Assembly (NCBI RefSeq): GCF_964204865.1
Contig: NC_135262.1
Coordinates: forward strand, 12,338,001 to 12,402,000
Origin: Styela clava
Lineage: Eukaryota > Chordata > Ascidiacea > Stolidobranchia > Styelidae
Direction of reading: 5' to 3'
Length of the DNA stretch: 64,000 nt
Below the pieces are notes generated by a model. The model was given only the letters and a program-made list of their open reading frames with translations, ran no database searches and was not told the origin of the DNA. The translations under genes were made by a program, and so were the position numbers. Within the stretch, counting starts at the first letter, position 1. Each line of letters begins with the position of its first letter. Positions 47,301 through 58,741 of the stretch are shown piece after piece.

Positions 47301-50300
47301 AGAACTTGAGCTATTTTCGCATGTTTCATTCACATTTTTTCACACATTGCAATGCACTTAGGCGTAACACCATTAATTTTCAACGAATCTTGCGTTCCGC
47401 ATCGTCGCACATTTTACAGCAGTGTTTGGGGGACAGCTCTTTCATCAGGAGTGCCAATCGGAATCTTTTTTGCGTGGCCAAAGGTAAGACTTACCAGACG
47501 ATCCTATCTTTTTTGAACCTCTTATATATATTATTTATAATTAAATACTATGAAATATGAGTGATACGGTGACCGTACATTCGAACCCACGTACATTTGA
47601 ACCCATGCGTATATCCACGGGTTCAATCTATAAGCGGGTGCTAAAACCCATGGGTTAGGGTTAGTATGGGTTTAACAATCCGTGAAACAAAAAAAATTCC
47701 ATAGATGCAATAGCATACAGGTGCAATTGTCATGGGTTCAAATGTACGTGGGTTCAAATGTAATGGAACCGAGTGATACACATAGAATAATTTCATCTAC
47801 AAAATGATAGCTGTGATATTGCTTAAGCTTGAAATATGTCTTACTTACAGATATTTGGCACAGATGAGCGATGGCTGGGAGTATTAATCGTGTGTATGTT
47901 TTTTTCAATCGTTCATATTATATGCTCATTCTGGATTGTAGAAACTCCTCTACAGGCGTATATTTTGCATGGAGAAGGAAGAGCCTTGACGGTTCTTCGA
48001 AAACTGCGATGTGGGACAGAGGTTAGTTTTGCTGAACGAGTCACGTGGTATTATATAACACGCTAAATCTCATATCTCGAAGGTCAGGGGTGACCAATCC
48101 GGGGCTCGCGAGTCGCATGCGGTTCTTGCTGCGGTATCATGCGGATTTCTTCGCCCTGGTTATTTTAAGAAAAGAATAACTTGCAAACTACTATTCACCA
48201 CGGTTCGATCAAATTATGATTCATCGTTAGGGCTGGGAATGGTTAACCGGTTAATCGGTCAACCGATTTTAGATGGTTAACGGTTACGATTTATTTTAAC
48301 CGTTAACTGACATCTCAGGTACAAATCATCTTTATAATGTAAAATTTCTTCAAAAACGATGACGTCATCGCAAATTTATCTCCTGTGGCGTTTAATTCAG
48401 CGGAAAATCACAAACTGCATCGGTAAGAACCCAATATATGTGAAAAATAATTGAAGTACCAAGATTGCTGTTTATAGAAATTTGACAATGATAAATTCAG
48501 AATCAGTTTACGGTGAAATCATATTGTTCAAGAATTTATTGCAATTGTCTATTTAATGTGCGCAGTTGATGCTGTTTTTCTTTATGATATCTCAAAGTGG
48601 AATTTGCAAATCGACACTGAAAATTTGTCACATAAATGACATTTAATAACGGAATCGGGTTTTACTAAAATACTTCCATATGTCCGAAGCACGCTGCATA
48701 TCTCTTGCAGCAGAGCGATCGAGAAACTATGTCGATTAGTAAATATTTTGAGAGGTAAAATCACACGAAATTGCTTTGTAACCCTTGTGACGCAATAAGC
48801 TAAAATCATAAATTATTACGTCAAACGTCTCGCTGCGGTAAACCGGTTAATTTTACCCGGTTAACGGTTAAAGTGTTTTCCCTGGAATTCCCAGCCCTAT
48901 TCATCGTGCATTCTCTTTTTACATCGAAGATACATAAGTTTGCATTCACTTTACCGTGCTATCGTTATACGCATTCATTACACTACAACGGCTGTCGTAA
49001 TCGTATCGAAAACGGAATTCGGCGGTAAACACGTGGTTTACCATGAGTGAAGTAATTGAAGAGCAAGATAAAATGTTAGCGGATTACGTCGTAGACGACT
49101 CATTTAATTCTGAGACAGATTGTTTGAAACTCTATTTAGTTTTAGATGAGGCTGTATCTGAGTTAACTATGATCGATCTTCATGAGGAAGACCAACTCAA
49201 ATGCACTAGGGTAGGGACGAATACCAACTTTCATGATGCTGCAAGCAACATATTTTGAGGGGACGCTTGGCTTACGGCGACGTTTCAGAGGCGCGGTTGC
49301 TATTCGCACCTGCTTCGAAAAGCTCGCCATGTGTGAATGTTGCTTCAACAGTATTTTAATATTATAAATTAGAAAAAGGACTAACTTATGTTAAAATTCA
49401 AGTACATTACCACGGTCTGTTTGCAGGGTTGGGTTGAGTACAGGTAACGTACCTTGTGGTGGTGGTACACACATGTACCAGTGCTACAGTACCATCAGAA
49501 GATCGGATATCGTGTCAAAATAGTCTATAATGTACCTTAAAACACTGACATATTACGGCAAACATTCCTCAGTACAGAATCGCTGAGATCATCTACGCCC
49601 AACCACATGCGAATGCAAGGCAAATCGCAGCGTCCCCTTAAGAAGTGGCTCTGACAGCACGCTCCGTTGATTCGTATGAAAGCTGGTAATTGTGTTATGG
49701 GAAAGTATTCCAATGACAAACGAGCTGCACATAGGATATTGTCAACGTTCGGGTCAACATACGTCTGCGATTCTGTGTTTTCTATTGTAAACGTAAATTA
49801 ATTAAACCATTGATCGGTTCTGACTAGCACCCATGTGAAAGAACTGCTTCGGTTAACAACAGCGACATTAAAGTCATACTGTATTTAAAGATTGTTCAAT
49901 CAAAGGAATGCCAGAAGTCCCACTAAGTAGCATGCATAACAATGGCTTGTAGATTCTTGACATACTCATGTTGGTTAGTGACATTTACAATAAACTAGCA
50001 GTGCTGAATAAAGGTATATCTGATGTCCATGTGTGTTCTTGTTTATAATGTGGCTCTTCGCGATAATAAAGTACGAAATGTGACTCATGGTCTCCGACTG
50101 GTTGGCCACCCCTGTCGTAGACTTTCATGAAAAAAAATTAAATTGTACTCCTGTGATACTTTAAAGTGAGTATACAACGTAGTTCAATGAAACCTATTAT
50201 GTAATGACCAGTCATTATCGTATAAGGTCGTCGTTTACACAAACTTTTCTGTTTTGTGTACCTGCCTACCACTGGTGAGATTAACAATTTTGAGCACATG

Positions 50301-53125
50301 TTCTCTCTTGTATCGTCATTCCTAAGAACAGGTTCCATTATTCATTCCTTTTATCTCTATAGCTGTACAACATATTTACTAGTGTATGCCACTACGAAAG
50401 CTACTTTAACATGACGCGATTTACGTAAATGGAGTAGGGCCTACATATCTTTCGAAACGCCAAATGTAACGGCAGTCGTCAGATGCGGCGTAAGTTGCCG
50501 TATTTGCAGCAGTCGTCTAACGGGTTTGCTGATTTTCACGGCATTTCAAGAACGTACGTGCCAAGTTTGCGCAAACCCCATTGATTTCACCACTGCTGCC
50601 TATTGAATTCTGCACTTGAACATGGGTAAATTCGTAGTTGATATAATTCTTCTTCCACATCATTTGATTGTTGACTTGAGTTACGGTTGAAGTGCGTATA
50701 TTAAAAATACACAACGTATTAAAACCCCTCAATTTATCTACTAAGTGACATTGATTTTGAGAGACAAAAATGGAAATGTGGTATGACGTTTACTTTGTAA
50801 CATTTTTAGACAGATTTGGACAATGAGCTGAAGGATCTAGTCGCAGATGGCGCCTCAGATGACAATGCAAGCTCAGTTGCCACATTCAAGGAAGTGATAA
50901 CAACTCCACAATACAGGTACTTACTACATTTCATTAAACAACGCGAAATAAATAAAAAAACGTGTTTATGCCATTACCTCGAAAAATGCTCTGTTCATCA
51001 TTGATAGACACCACCATTTATAGAATCATCGCCCCATCTTCACAGTTAGACCTTGCACAGACAATGTATTACTACACCCCGATTAGATTGGTTAAAAGTA
51101 AACTTACAATATTCTAGATAACTTGGGAAAAAATACCACTGAACATCTTTTTAGTTAAAAATTGACATAATAGACATATGAATTTGAGATATTTTATTCA
51201 AAGCATTCGCTGTGTATAGTTGATATTTTCATGTATTTGACGCTTTACACGCAAAATATATTTCACGATAAAATGAGTAGGCTACTTTTGTTATCAAGTA
51301 AATAATACTGGAGTTGCAAGTGTTTCGATGAAATTGTAATCTTTAACGCAAGGGTAACACTAGACTAACATATACGTTAAGTGCAACGTAACAAACATGT
51401 ATTGCCTGGCATACCATCATATTTTGCGTGCTTTTTTCTATATATTTTCTTGTTTTTCAGACGACATTTTATTGGAGCTGTTTTGGCATATTCTGTCATA
51501 ATGGCTAGCGGAGTAAACAATATTTTCTTCTACTCTGATCAGATTCTCTCTAACGCTGGATTGGATTCTGAAACAGTGACTCCTGCTACTTTGGGAGTCA
51601 TGGTCGTTGGGCCAATAACATCTGTTGTATTGGTAAGTAGTTTATACATTGAGAAACGAATTCAATCGCAAATATAACAAGAGAGCTTTGCTCAAATATA
51701 TGGATACGTAGCGCCACCCAGTGGCAATAATTTTGATGACGTCATAGCGAAAAAAAAGTAATAGCCTTCTGGAGAAAAATTTTATCTTTAACCACTGAAA
51801 ATATCAAAGCAATTGGTCCAGTATTCGAAGAGAAAAGCGATTTTTTAAAAATGGAGACGGAGACAAAGGAGACAAATAACAATAACAACAAAATTTTGAA
51901 ACGATCGTTATGGCCACTAAACGTGTCCAATAACAGTTAAACGTCCATGACCAAACTCATATTATTCGGCTGGTAAACATTTTGCCAGTTGTTTCGCCAA
52001 TTAAGTAAGAGCTCATGTTTTTTTTTTTTTTTTTTTGTGGCAGAGGGATATTATTTAAAAAAATTTCAGTAAAGAACAAAAATGGCTTTATTTTAAAAAA
52101 TAAATGTTCCTAACGTGAATTCACCTGTGTATCTCAGACGATATTCGTTAATCGAGGAGCCGAACCACGGATGATTATGATAGCCGGGTGCACGATCATG
52201 ATTTTTGGAGATGCGTTTATAACTGCATGCTTGGCAACTTATGAAGGTGTGCCTGCCATGTCCACAGCTGCAATTGCTGCAGTATGCGTCTTCTACTTCG
52301 GGTAAATCGGCATGGCGTTAAAACTTGTTTATGACATCTAGAATTTTTTTTTTGTCTCGTGTTGTACATAAATGAATTTGGATACCACCTTTAGATCATT
52401 ACTTCCTATTCACTTTTGTTTCTTAATTCTCATATATGAAAAATTCGCCTTGAAGTTCACGACACACCATACCGCTTTATAGTTTATGTTCAGGAAAATA
52501 TATATATGTATTTTACTATTTTCAGATTTGCAATGATTAATATTATCGCCTATGTAATGTTTGGAGCAATAACTATAGACAGAACTAGGCCTGTCTGTAT
52601 CAACGTTGGAGCAGCATCTTTGTGGTTTTTCGCGTGGTTAGTGGGCTTCATAGCGCCCTACTTCGAGGTAACATCATTTCTGAGAGTACTAATAATGCAT
52701 TCCGTTCCATCAAAACTTTAAAATATCAGTTATTCTGTGTTAATCTTAAAACAAGTTAGAAGTTGTGAGTAGTTTACTCCCGATTATTGCAAAAGTATGA
52801 TTCTAATAATCATGTCTCAAGTTGTAATATTTCTCGATACATATTAGACTGAACTTTTTCGAAATACTATAAAATTATGTCTGTATCGCCTTTATTTTTC
52901 CGGGTATTTAATATCAATGATTAAGTATTTTATCTGTTATCTCTTTAGATATGGATTGGACCGTATGGATTCCTGGTCTGGATGGTGTTGACCATCTTTG
53001 TCCTGATCTACTCGATATTTTTTATTCCAAACGTCGCAGGGAGGACACCAGATCAAATTCAAGCATTTTATAAAACCGGCCTTACAACATCCGCAAGTTC
53101 TGTTCCCCTGGATCCGGAACTTTAA
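44336..53125 (+). CDS. SLC2/GLUT-fold transporter, copy C (10 exons, 489 aa)
   Basis: Coding exons: 44336-44353, 44999-45127, 45964-46231, 47362-47483, 47851-48021, 50810-50916, 51461-51632, 52138-52301, 52526-52667 and 52949-53125. Lengths and phases match copies A and B throughout. It starts MKEEYK. Variants include KQHADALP, TYSSVWGTALSSG-type changes in exon 4 (FYSSVWGTALSSGVP), FWIVETPLQAY, MASGVNN and IPNVAGRT. Intron 4 has a MITE, intron 5 a 2-kb hAT and intron 7 an R1 repeat. The exon 4 acceptor has lost 19 bp of the pyrimidine tract present in A and B and reads GCACTTAG. The 3' UTR is probably interrupted by a fold-back element from about 53157. It is the longest copy only because of intron insertions. 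Confidence 0.9.
45490..45790 (+). repeat. Dispersed repeat R1 in intron 2 of copy C
   Basis: It contains GTAGTCTACCGTACC, TTGACGTCACC, GAATTCCACATATCCCACGG, GAATAAAAGTAATA and GCAACAAGAAG before ATGATCCATAGG. It is the same family as in intron 2 of copy A and at 21040. Confidence 0.5.
47568..47770 (+). mobile_element. MITE with internal TTAGGGTTAG (copy 3 of 3), 9-bp target duplication
   Basis: The ends are GGTGACCGTACATTCG and, reversed, GGTTCCATTACATTTG. GAGTGATAC flanks it at 47559-47567 and 47771-47779 (9 of 9). Copies A and B have a single GAGTGATACACA at this place. The 9-bp duplication points to a Mutator-like transposase rather than hAT. The core has GGGTTAGGGTTAG. Confidence 0.85.
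48085..50114 (+). mobile_element. hAT transposon with transposase remnant, in intron 5 of copy C
   Basis: The ends are CAGGGGTGACCAATCC and, reversed, CAGGGGTGGCCAACC. Flanking TCGAAGGT (48077-48084) and TCGTAGAC (50115-50122) both derive from TCGTAAGC-like sequence, which is uninterrupted in copy B. Near 49720-49797 the plus strand reads RILSTFGSTYVCDSVFSIVN, the C-terminal dimerisation region of hAT transposases, followed by a stop. The rest of the transposase is decayed, and a second element is nested at 48228-48899. Confidence 0.82.
48228..48899 (+). mobile_element. Nested transposon with perfect TIRs and 8-bp target duplication
   Basis: The ends are TAGGGCTGGGAAT and its exact reverse complement ATTCCCAGCCCTA. 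TTCATCGT flanks it on both sides (48220-48227 and 48900-48907). Subterminal GGTTAACCGGTTAA palindromes are present at both ends. No coding capacity is visible. Confidence 0.88.
51715..51925 (+). repeat. Dispersed repeat R1 in intron 7 of copy C
   Basis: It contains GCGCCACCCAGTGGCAATAA, TGATGACGTCATAGCG, AAAGTAATAGCCTTCTGG, AAAGCAATTGGTCCAG and a CAAATAACAATAACAACAAA tail, ending at AAACGATCGTTATGGCC. Introns 7 of copies A and B lack it. This is the fullest R1 copy in the window, about 210 bp. Confidence 0.6.
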
Positions 53126-53156
53126 TACACATGTGAAAATATATTTGCAAGATCTT

Positions 53157-54143
53157 GTGATCAGGCCAAGTGTAGACAAATGTTTATTAAAAATGTATAC
53201 AATATAAATGTAGGTGAAAGAAAAAATTATTTTGCAGAAAATAGCATTATCAAGATAAATAATGGAATTTATTGTTATTTTTTGATTTATCCTATCTTTG
53301 CATTCACTACACGCCTCGATCTGTTTGGAACTTGACTGTACAAGGAACGAATGGTTTCTTCCGACATTTTGTCATCAATCCATGCTTTTTAGAGCAGTTG
53401 TTCAACCAGCTTTGAATTATTGCAACAATTAATTTTGTATTCGCTGAACAGCGTTTATAGCGCTACCAATGCTTGTCTTTAAAGATCGCCTTTGCCCGTT
53501 GCTGTCCACCAAAAAACGTAACGGGCATGTTTTCGCCGTTATGCATGTTACGTCACAATGCATCTGCATTAATAAATCGGCAAATGAGGAAGAGTTCGAG
53601 ATAGCGGATAACACTGATCAAAGTTCATTCGTCCGAGGTTTTAGATAATTTAGTGATTATGATAAGACTTATTGTGACACAACGCGCAAAATGGCAAAAA
53701 CATGCCCGTTCCGTTTTTTCGTGCATGGACAGTAACGGGCGAGGGCGATCTCCAAAAGACAAGAACCGGTAGCGCTATAAACGCTGATTAGCGAATACAA
53801 AAGTTAATTGTTGCAATAATTCAAAGCTGCTTTCGTACCCCTTGAAAAGCTTCCGTGTAAAACTAGTGGTGTGCGTAACTCAGATTGGGAACAACTGCTC
53901 CAAGGCATAGATTGATGACTTGTTGGGCAAAATTTCAGAAGACCCCCGTACGTGCCTCATGCGGTCAAGTTCCAATCAGATACGTGTAGTGAAGGCAAAG
54001 GGAGGATATATCAAAAAATAACAATGAATTATATTATTTATTTCATAATACTATTTTCTGCAAAATATTTTTTTCTTTTACATTTATATTGTAGAAATTT
54101 TAATAAACATTTGTCTGATTACTACAATTGGTCTGATCACCCT
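53157..54143. mobile_element. Long fold-back (hairpin) element just after copy C
   Basis: The two halves are imperfect reverse complements over almost their whole length. The left arm runs from about 53157 to 53590 and the right arm from about 53670 to 54143. For example, GACAAATGTTTATTAAAA at 53175 is matched by TTTTAATAAACATTTGTC near 54097. The matching motif TATAGCGCTACC occurs in both arms with reversed order. The interrupted host sequence (GATCTTG then TGTACATTTTAC) is continuous in copy A after its stop codon. Only a few bases at most are duplicated at the target. Confidence 0.85.
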
Positions 54144-54459
54144 GTACATTTTACAAGAATTATGATATTATGGTTGTTGGTGGTTAATATTTCAACTCAA
54201 AATATATGTAGAGTTGATTTCTTTCTGCCACTTCCAGTAAAATTTGGCCTATGAAATAATAGAAATGTTAAATACATCTATATATTACATTACACGATTA
54301 AATATAATTGTTAATTATAAGTTATAACACACTTACTCAGTCTGTCTTCTTACTCAAATTGCTTTGGATAAAGATACCTCAAGATAAGAAACTGTAATAG
54401 AATGATTGCACGCCTTCGTAGGTCTGATAAAAGAAATTGATAGATAGAATTTCTGAGGC

Positions 54460-55035
54460 TGTCTGCTATAAATCCTTAAGTGTTGTGTTGACACCTACGG
54501 GGGCTCTTATCACGCCTTGCGCGGTTTACAAAGGCGCCAATATAGATAATTGTGTCGTTGGTAACTACGAATTATAGATATCTTATAAACAGAGTTAGTT
54601 TTCGCTGGGGAAAGTTATATTTACAGGAGTTTCCTTGATCGGATAGTAAACAGTAAAATTCAGTCAAAAAGATTCGATATACCTTTTGGCGCCCGTAAAA
54701 TGTTTTACCCTGTTTTAGCCCAATTCTAATTCCACGAAATTGGCCCAAAAGGCTAAAAATAGATAGGCCTACGTGCATTAGTCTTGAGTTATCTCTGCCA
54801 AAATTTTTATTGATTTTACTTTGTTGTTGGTATTAAAGCATAGATATAAATCTCTTTGATCATAGGTAGGAATTTAGTTCCGTTTAGGCTACAGCATACA
54901 GGCTAAGTGCGATTAATGGTCCCCCGGTAAGCGTTGACGGGTCTGAGTAATTAACGAAGAAATTTCTGTTTGTAGTTTCGAAAAAATATATAAAGAAATT
55001 TGGTATTTTGTGTGCGATCAAATACGTTTATTTGT
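54460..55035. other. Intergenic, no recognised feature
   Basis: Beyond the end of the transporter duplication block, no family-like frame, repeat or RNA gene is evident. Confidence 0.45.
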
Positions 55036-56110
55036 ACGACGGAGAGACCTCTCTATTTAATAGACCGTAGTCATTCAAAACCCATCCTACACGCAAAAAT
55101 AAAAGTGAGGTAAACAAAACAATCTTAACATTAGCTTTTATAGGGAAGGTCATCACCAAGGCAGAAATTTGCATTTTTTGTGATTTTCTAGTTATCTTTC
55201 GTTGTAAACGTGGGTAGTTTTATATATAGTGTAATTTTTAGATAGTTTTCGATATTTTTATGACGATAAACATGGTCAAGATTTTTGATAATCGTACATT
55301 ACATATTTAAAAGACGTGGTCTTTAGCCCACAATAGTGCCTAGATCGGGTAAACAGTTCAATACAAAACAAACACTTCTATTGTCCAAACACATTAATCG
55401 TTATTTGTCATTTATCAAGCTAAAACGTGCAAAAACCACCAAAAAACTCACTGGAACGATCAAAAATCTTACTATATCTACACTTAGTGTGAGATTTCTA
55501 ACTTTTCATAACGGAGAAAATGCCGTTTCAGGTTGTCACTTGCCACCGACACAACATGCAGACATATTAATTAAGCAAGCAATATGATATGGTATCCCAT
55601 ATCCAGTCGAAAAATCTATTTGAATTGATCAGCTTTCTTTTCAAACTCATGTTTACAAAATAACTTACAAATACCTGCAGATTGATTGATTACCGAATTT
55701 CACCAAATTTGGGATACATGAGGATAATTACTAAATTTTTGTAATACTATTTGGGCTGGTTGCAAAAAAAAAGATCCGGCAGGAATTATATATATATATT
55801 CAGGTAACATGCACAGCCAACCTAGGCTAATAGATTCCTTATTCAATTTTTAGTTTTCTATGAAGCCTATTTTGACCATGTTTATCATTATAAAAATATA
55901 TATAAAATATTCTATCCTTAAAACTGCACAAGTCTACAATTGAAGATAATTAGAAAATTACAAAAAATGCAAATTCCTGCTCTGGTGATCACGTTCCCCT
56001 TAAGAGCTAATGTTAAAATCGCTTTGTTTATGCCACTTTTATTTTTCGCGCGTAGGATGGGTTTTGAACGACTAAGGTCTATTGAAAGATTGTGAGACAT
56101 CCGGTCTGGG
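55036..56110. mobile_element. Inverted-repeat element with about 250-bp arms
   Basis: The left arm (55036-55290) and right arm (55872-56110) are imperfect reverse complements. TTCAAAACCCATCCTACACG on the left is matched by CGTAGGATGGGTTTTGAACG on the right, and GATAAACATGGTCAA by TTTGACCATGTTTATC. The 580-bp centre contains an 83-codon frame (55336-55587) with no recognised motif. Confidence 0.7.
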
Positions 56111-56399
56111 GATTACCTAACTAAAGTGACTATAGTAACTTTGGGATTACCTAAAATAAAGTCATATTAAATATATATTGTAGATTCTGTCTGCGAAGAG
56201 AGCTAATTGATTGCAACTATCGTTAAAGTTAGCTCATTCATTACAGACGCAATGTATTACGGTGAATAAAAAAACTTTCCTTGATATAATCATCGCTATG
56301 ACAACCAGAACAATGAGCGGACCCAGATATATAAAACAATAAAAAGAACTATATCTATATATGGAAAAATTCTCCAAAATTATGACTGTTCCTTATTCA

Positions 56400-56897
56400 T
56401 AGGGTTACCATATTTTTGTGACTTCAAATCGAGACGCCTCGAAAGACAACGACCCCTTAGCTGTGATTTTATAACTTCACATTTTCCGATTTTACTACAT
56501 AGGCCTACGTTCCTACATTAAGAGCTGTCTCGGCTGTCTTTATTGACCATATTGTTATCGAAATTTCATGCGCATATTCTCTGTTCAGATATCGGGTTCA
56601 GTACTAAAAATAGGAAGGAATTGACGTTAACGATACCGGTACAAATAAGTCGAATTTAGACTAATCAGTATTGGTTTTCCATGCAATACGTCTGCCATCA
56701 ATGGGAATCAGCGGGAAACGAACGCATTCACCTTCAGTAAGTAGGCTAGCGCTGCGCTACACAGAAACAACAGTAACGAGAACATGTTTGTGTATTATGC
56801 TGGAAAAGCGGGATTTTTGGCTGACTTATCGGGACGGCGGGACAAAACGCTGAAAAGCGGGACTGTCCCGCCTAAAGCAGGACGTATGGTAAGCCTA
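56400..56897 (+). mobile_element. MITE with TAGGGTTACCATAT termini (copy 2), 8-bp target duplication
   Basis: The ends are TAGGGTTACCATAT and, reversed, TAGGCTTACCATACGTCC, flanked by CTTATTCA at 56392-56399 and 56898-56905 (8 of 8). It is related to 23153-23825. Short frames in the two copies read alike (SVSRLALRYT), which reflects shared repeat sequence. Confidence 0.85.
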
Positions 56898-57035
56898 CTT
56901 ATTCAACCCATATTTGGATATTTTGCAAATGTCTGACAATTTTTCACGGTTGTTTCGACCTATTGTGATGACGATGCTAAGGTGAGATGTCGGTATCGGA
57001 CTTCTTGGCTTAGTTCGCGGCATCGACGAGACTAT

Positions 57036-57213
57036 CGAAGATAAATAAACCACAGCCGGTGTATAGCAAAACGATGTAATCTGCCGACGTTTCGAATTTC
57101 TATTCAGAAAAACTTCATCATTGCATAATATGGATAGCACACAGATAGAAATTCGAAACGTCGGCAAATTAAATCGTTTTGCTATACACCGGTTGTGCTT
57201 AACTTATCTTTGA
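57036..57213. repeat. Short hairpin: inverted repeat with about 65-bp arms
   Basis: The left arm has CCGGTGTATAGCAAAACGAT and CGACGTTTCGAATTTCTA. The right arm has the reverse complements TAGAAATTCGAAACGTCG and ATCGTTTTGCTATACACCGG. The loop is about 40 nt. Host-gene context is not known. Confidence 0.85.
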
Positions 57214-58741
57214 CACGAAGATACCTGGCAACCATGCGCTATAGACGAGAGTATCATCCGACTTTTACAACTTATTCACGTGTGTTATCTGTATTTCTTG
57301 CGATAGATAAACATAAGTACACAAATCCTTTTTTAACTGGATGCTTCGGAACAAAACCTCCAATAAATGTATTGGAAGACGTATTTAGACATGACACCAA
57401 CCAGCTGATGCTTCCGCGAGCATCGACTCCCCTTGTTCATCTCAGCAACAATGGCCAATGAGCAACAACTTAACGGTTCGATGTTTCAACTGACTATACT
57501 ATTTGTTTGTAAGTAGACAGTCGGTTGATAACCCAGAGTTAACCGAAGCCAACATTAAACAAAAGTATCATTACTTATCGATCTTAATCGGTAAGTATGT
57601 TGATAAGTATTTGTCTGTTCGATACAAGCGATGTCTCACGAAAGCGAGGTTGAATCTCTCCAAATTTTGCATGTGCATTCATCATATCTCGGATCAGAAG
57701 ACTATTGATTTTGGATGAATTATGTCGTATAATTAGCGAGTTATTAATTTATTAGCGATGGGACACGTGGTGTCACTGTGGAGTAAGAGCGAAGAAATCG
57801 AAACCGCAGTTTCTGTATTGGGGGATCCCCTAACTTTAGATCGTCAAGTCTTCGGTCTCCGACCGATATTCTTGTCTACAATGTTGTTCACTCGTGTAAG
57901 AAATTTATATAACTTCCGATATGAAAAGCTCGTTTTTATATTGTCCTAATGCGTCAAAAATTATTTCAAAAGCTTGGACAAGGGTTTTGCGAGAAACATT
58001 TACAGCACATATATTATCTGCAACGAACTCATATTTGATTTTCGCCACCGCAGAGACCTTGGTAGAGATTAGAAATAAATTTATACTGGTACGTTAAGAA
58101 ACTAACATATATATGTATGTTTTTAAACGTCAATTCAGCCATACCACATTCCCAGAAAAGCACTTGCAGTCGACTCGAACTTCCCTCACAGACTTCATCA
58201 ATTTTGACAACCTTAAATTTAAACTTTATTAAAAACAAATTGCACCGAAGCAGTTAAGCAACAAGCCATGCTACCTGATAACATCAAACGCGACAAATAA
58301 ATGGTCAGTTCTAGATAAAGTATCCTATTAGCATATAAAATATGTGGCATATATAATGAATAGTGATACTTGTTTCCGACTTTCAAAGGTGATAATCAGT
58401 CGAAAAACTTTCGTCAAACTTCAAAGCATTGTCAACAAATCAAAAAAGGCTTGCATGCATATTTTTAGCGTCATAGCCAGGTTTGACCAATCCTCAACCA
58501 TGGGAATAAGTATATTTATGCTGAAGTAGGCTATACAACTTAATCTATACAACTTAATCATTTGTATGACTATAAATTTCTAACCAGAATTGCTCCCACT
58601 GCAGCAACATGATATGACACACCATAATCAGGTGAATATCACCTCACACAAACCATGCAACACTGTACACAATATTTTCCAATATACCACTCAACAACAT
58701 GTTACCTAAATATTTTGCCTGAATTAATAGATATAAGGCTT
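57214..58741. other. Intergenic between the hairpin and ZNF598; no gene supported
   Basis: Open frames of 60-90 codons occur on the plus strand (57195-57461 and 57503-57718) without family motifs or matching splice sites. The right end of the stretch should contain the ZNF598 3' UTR on the minus strand. Confidence 0.4.

Noticed and set aside
49043..49258. 71-codon acidic frame as a host gene
   Set aside because: It lies within the hAT element that interrupts intron 5 of copy C; at most a transposase fragment, and no motif is clear.
57195..57461. 88-codon plus-strand frame as a gene
   Set aside because: It starts inside the right arm of the hairpin at 57036-57213 and has no family motif or exon partners.
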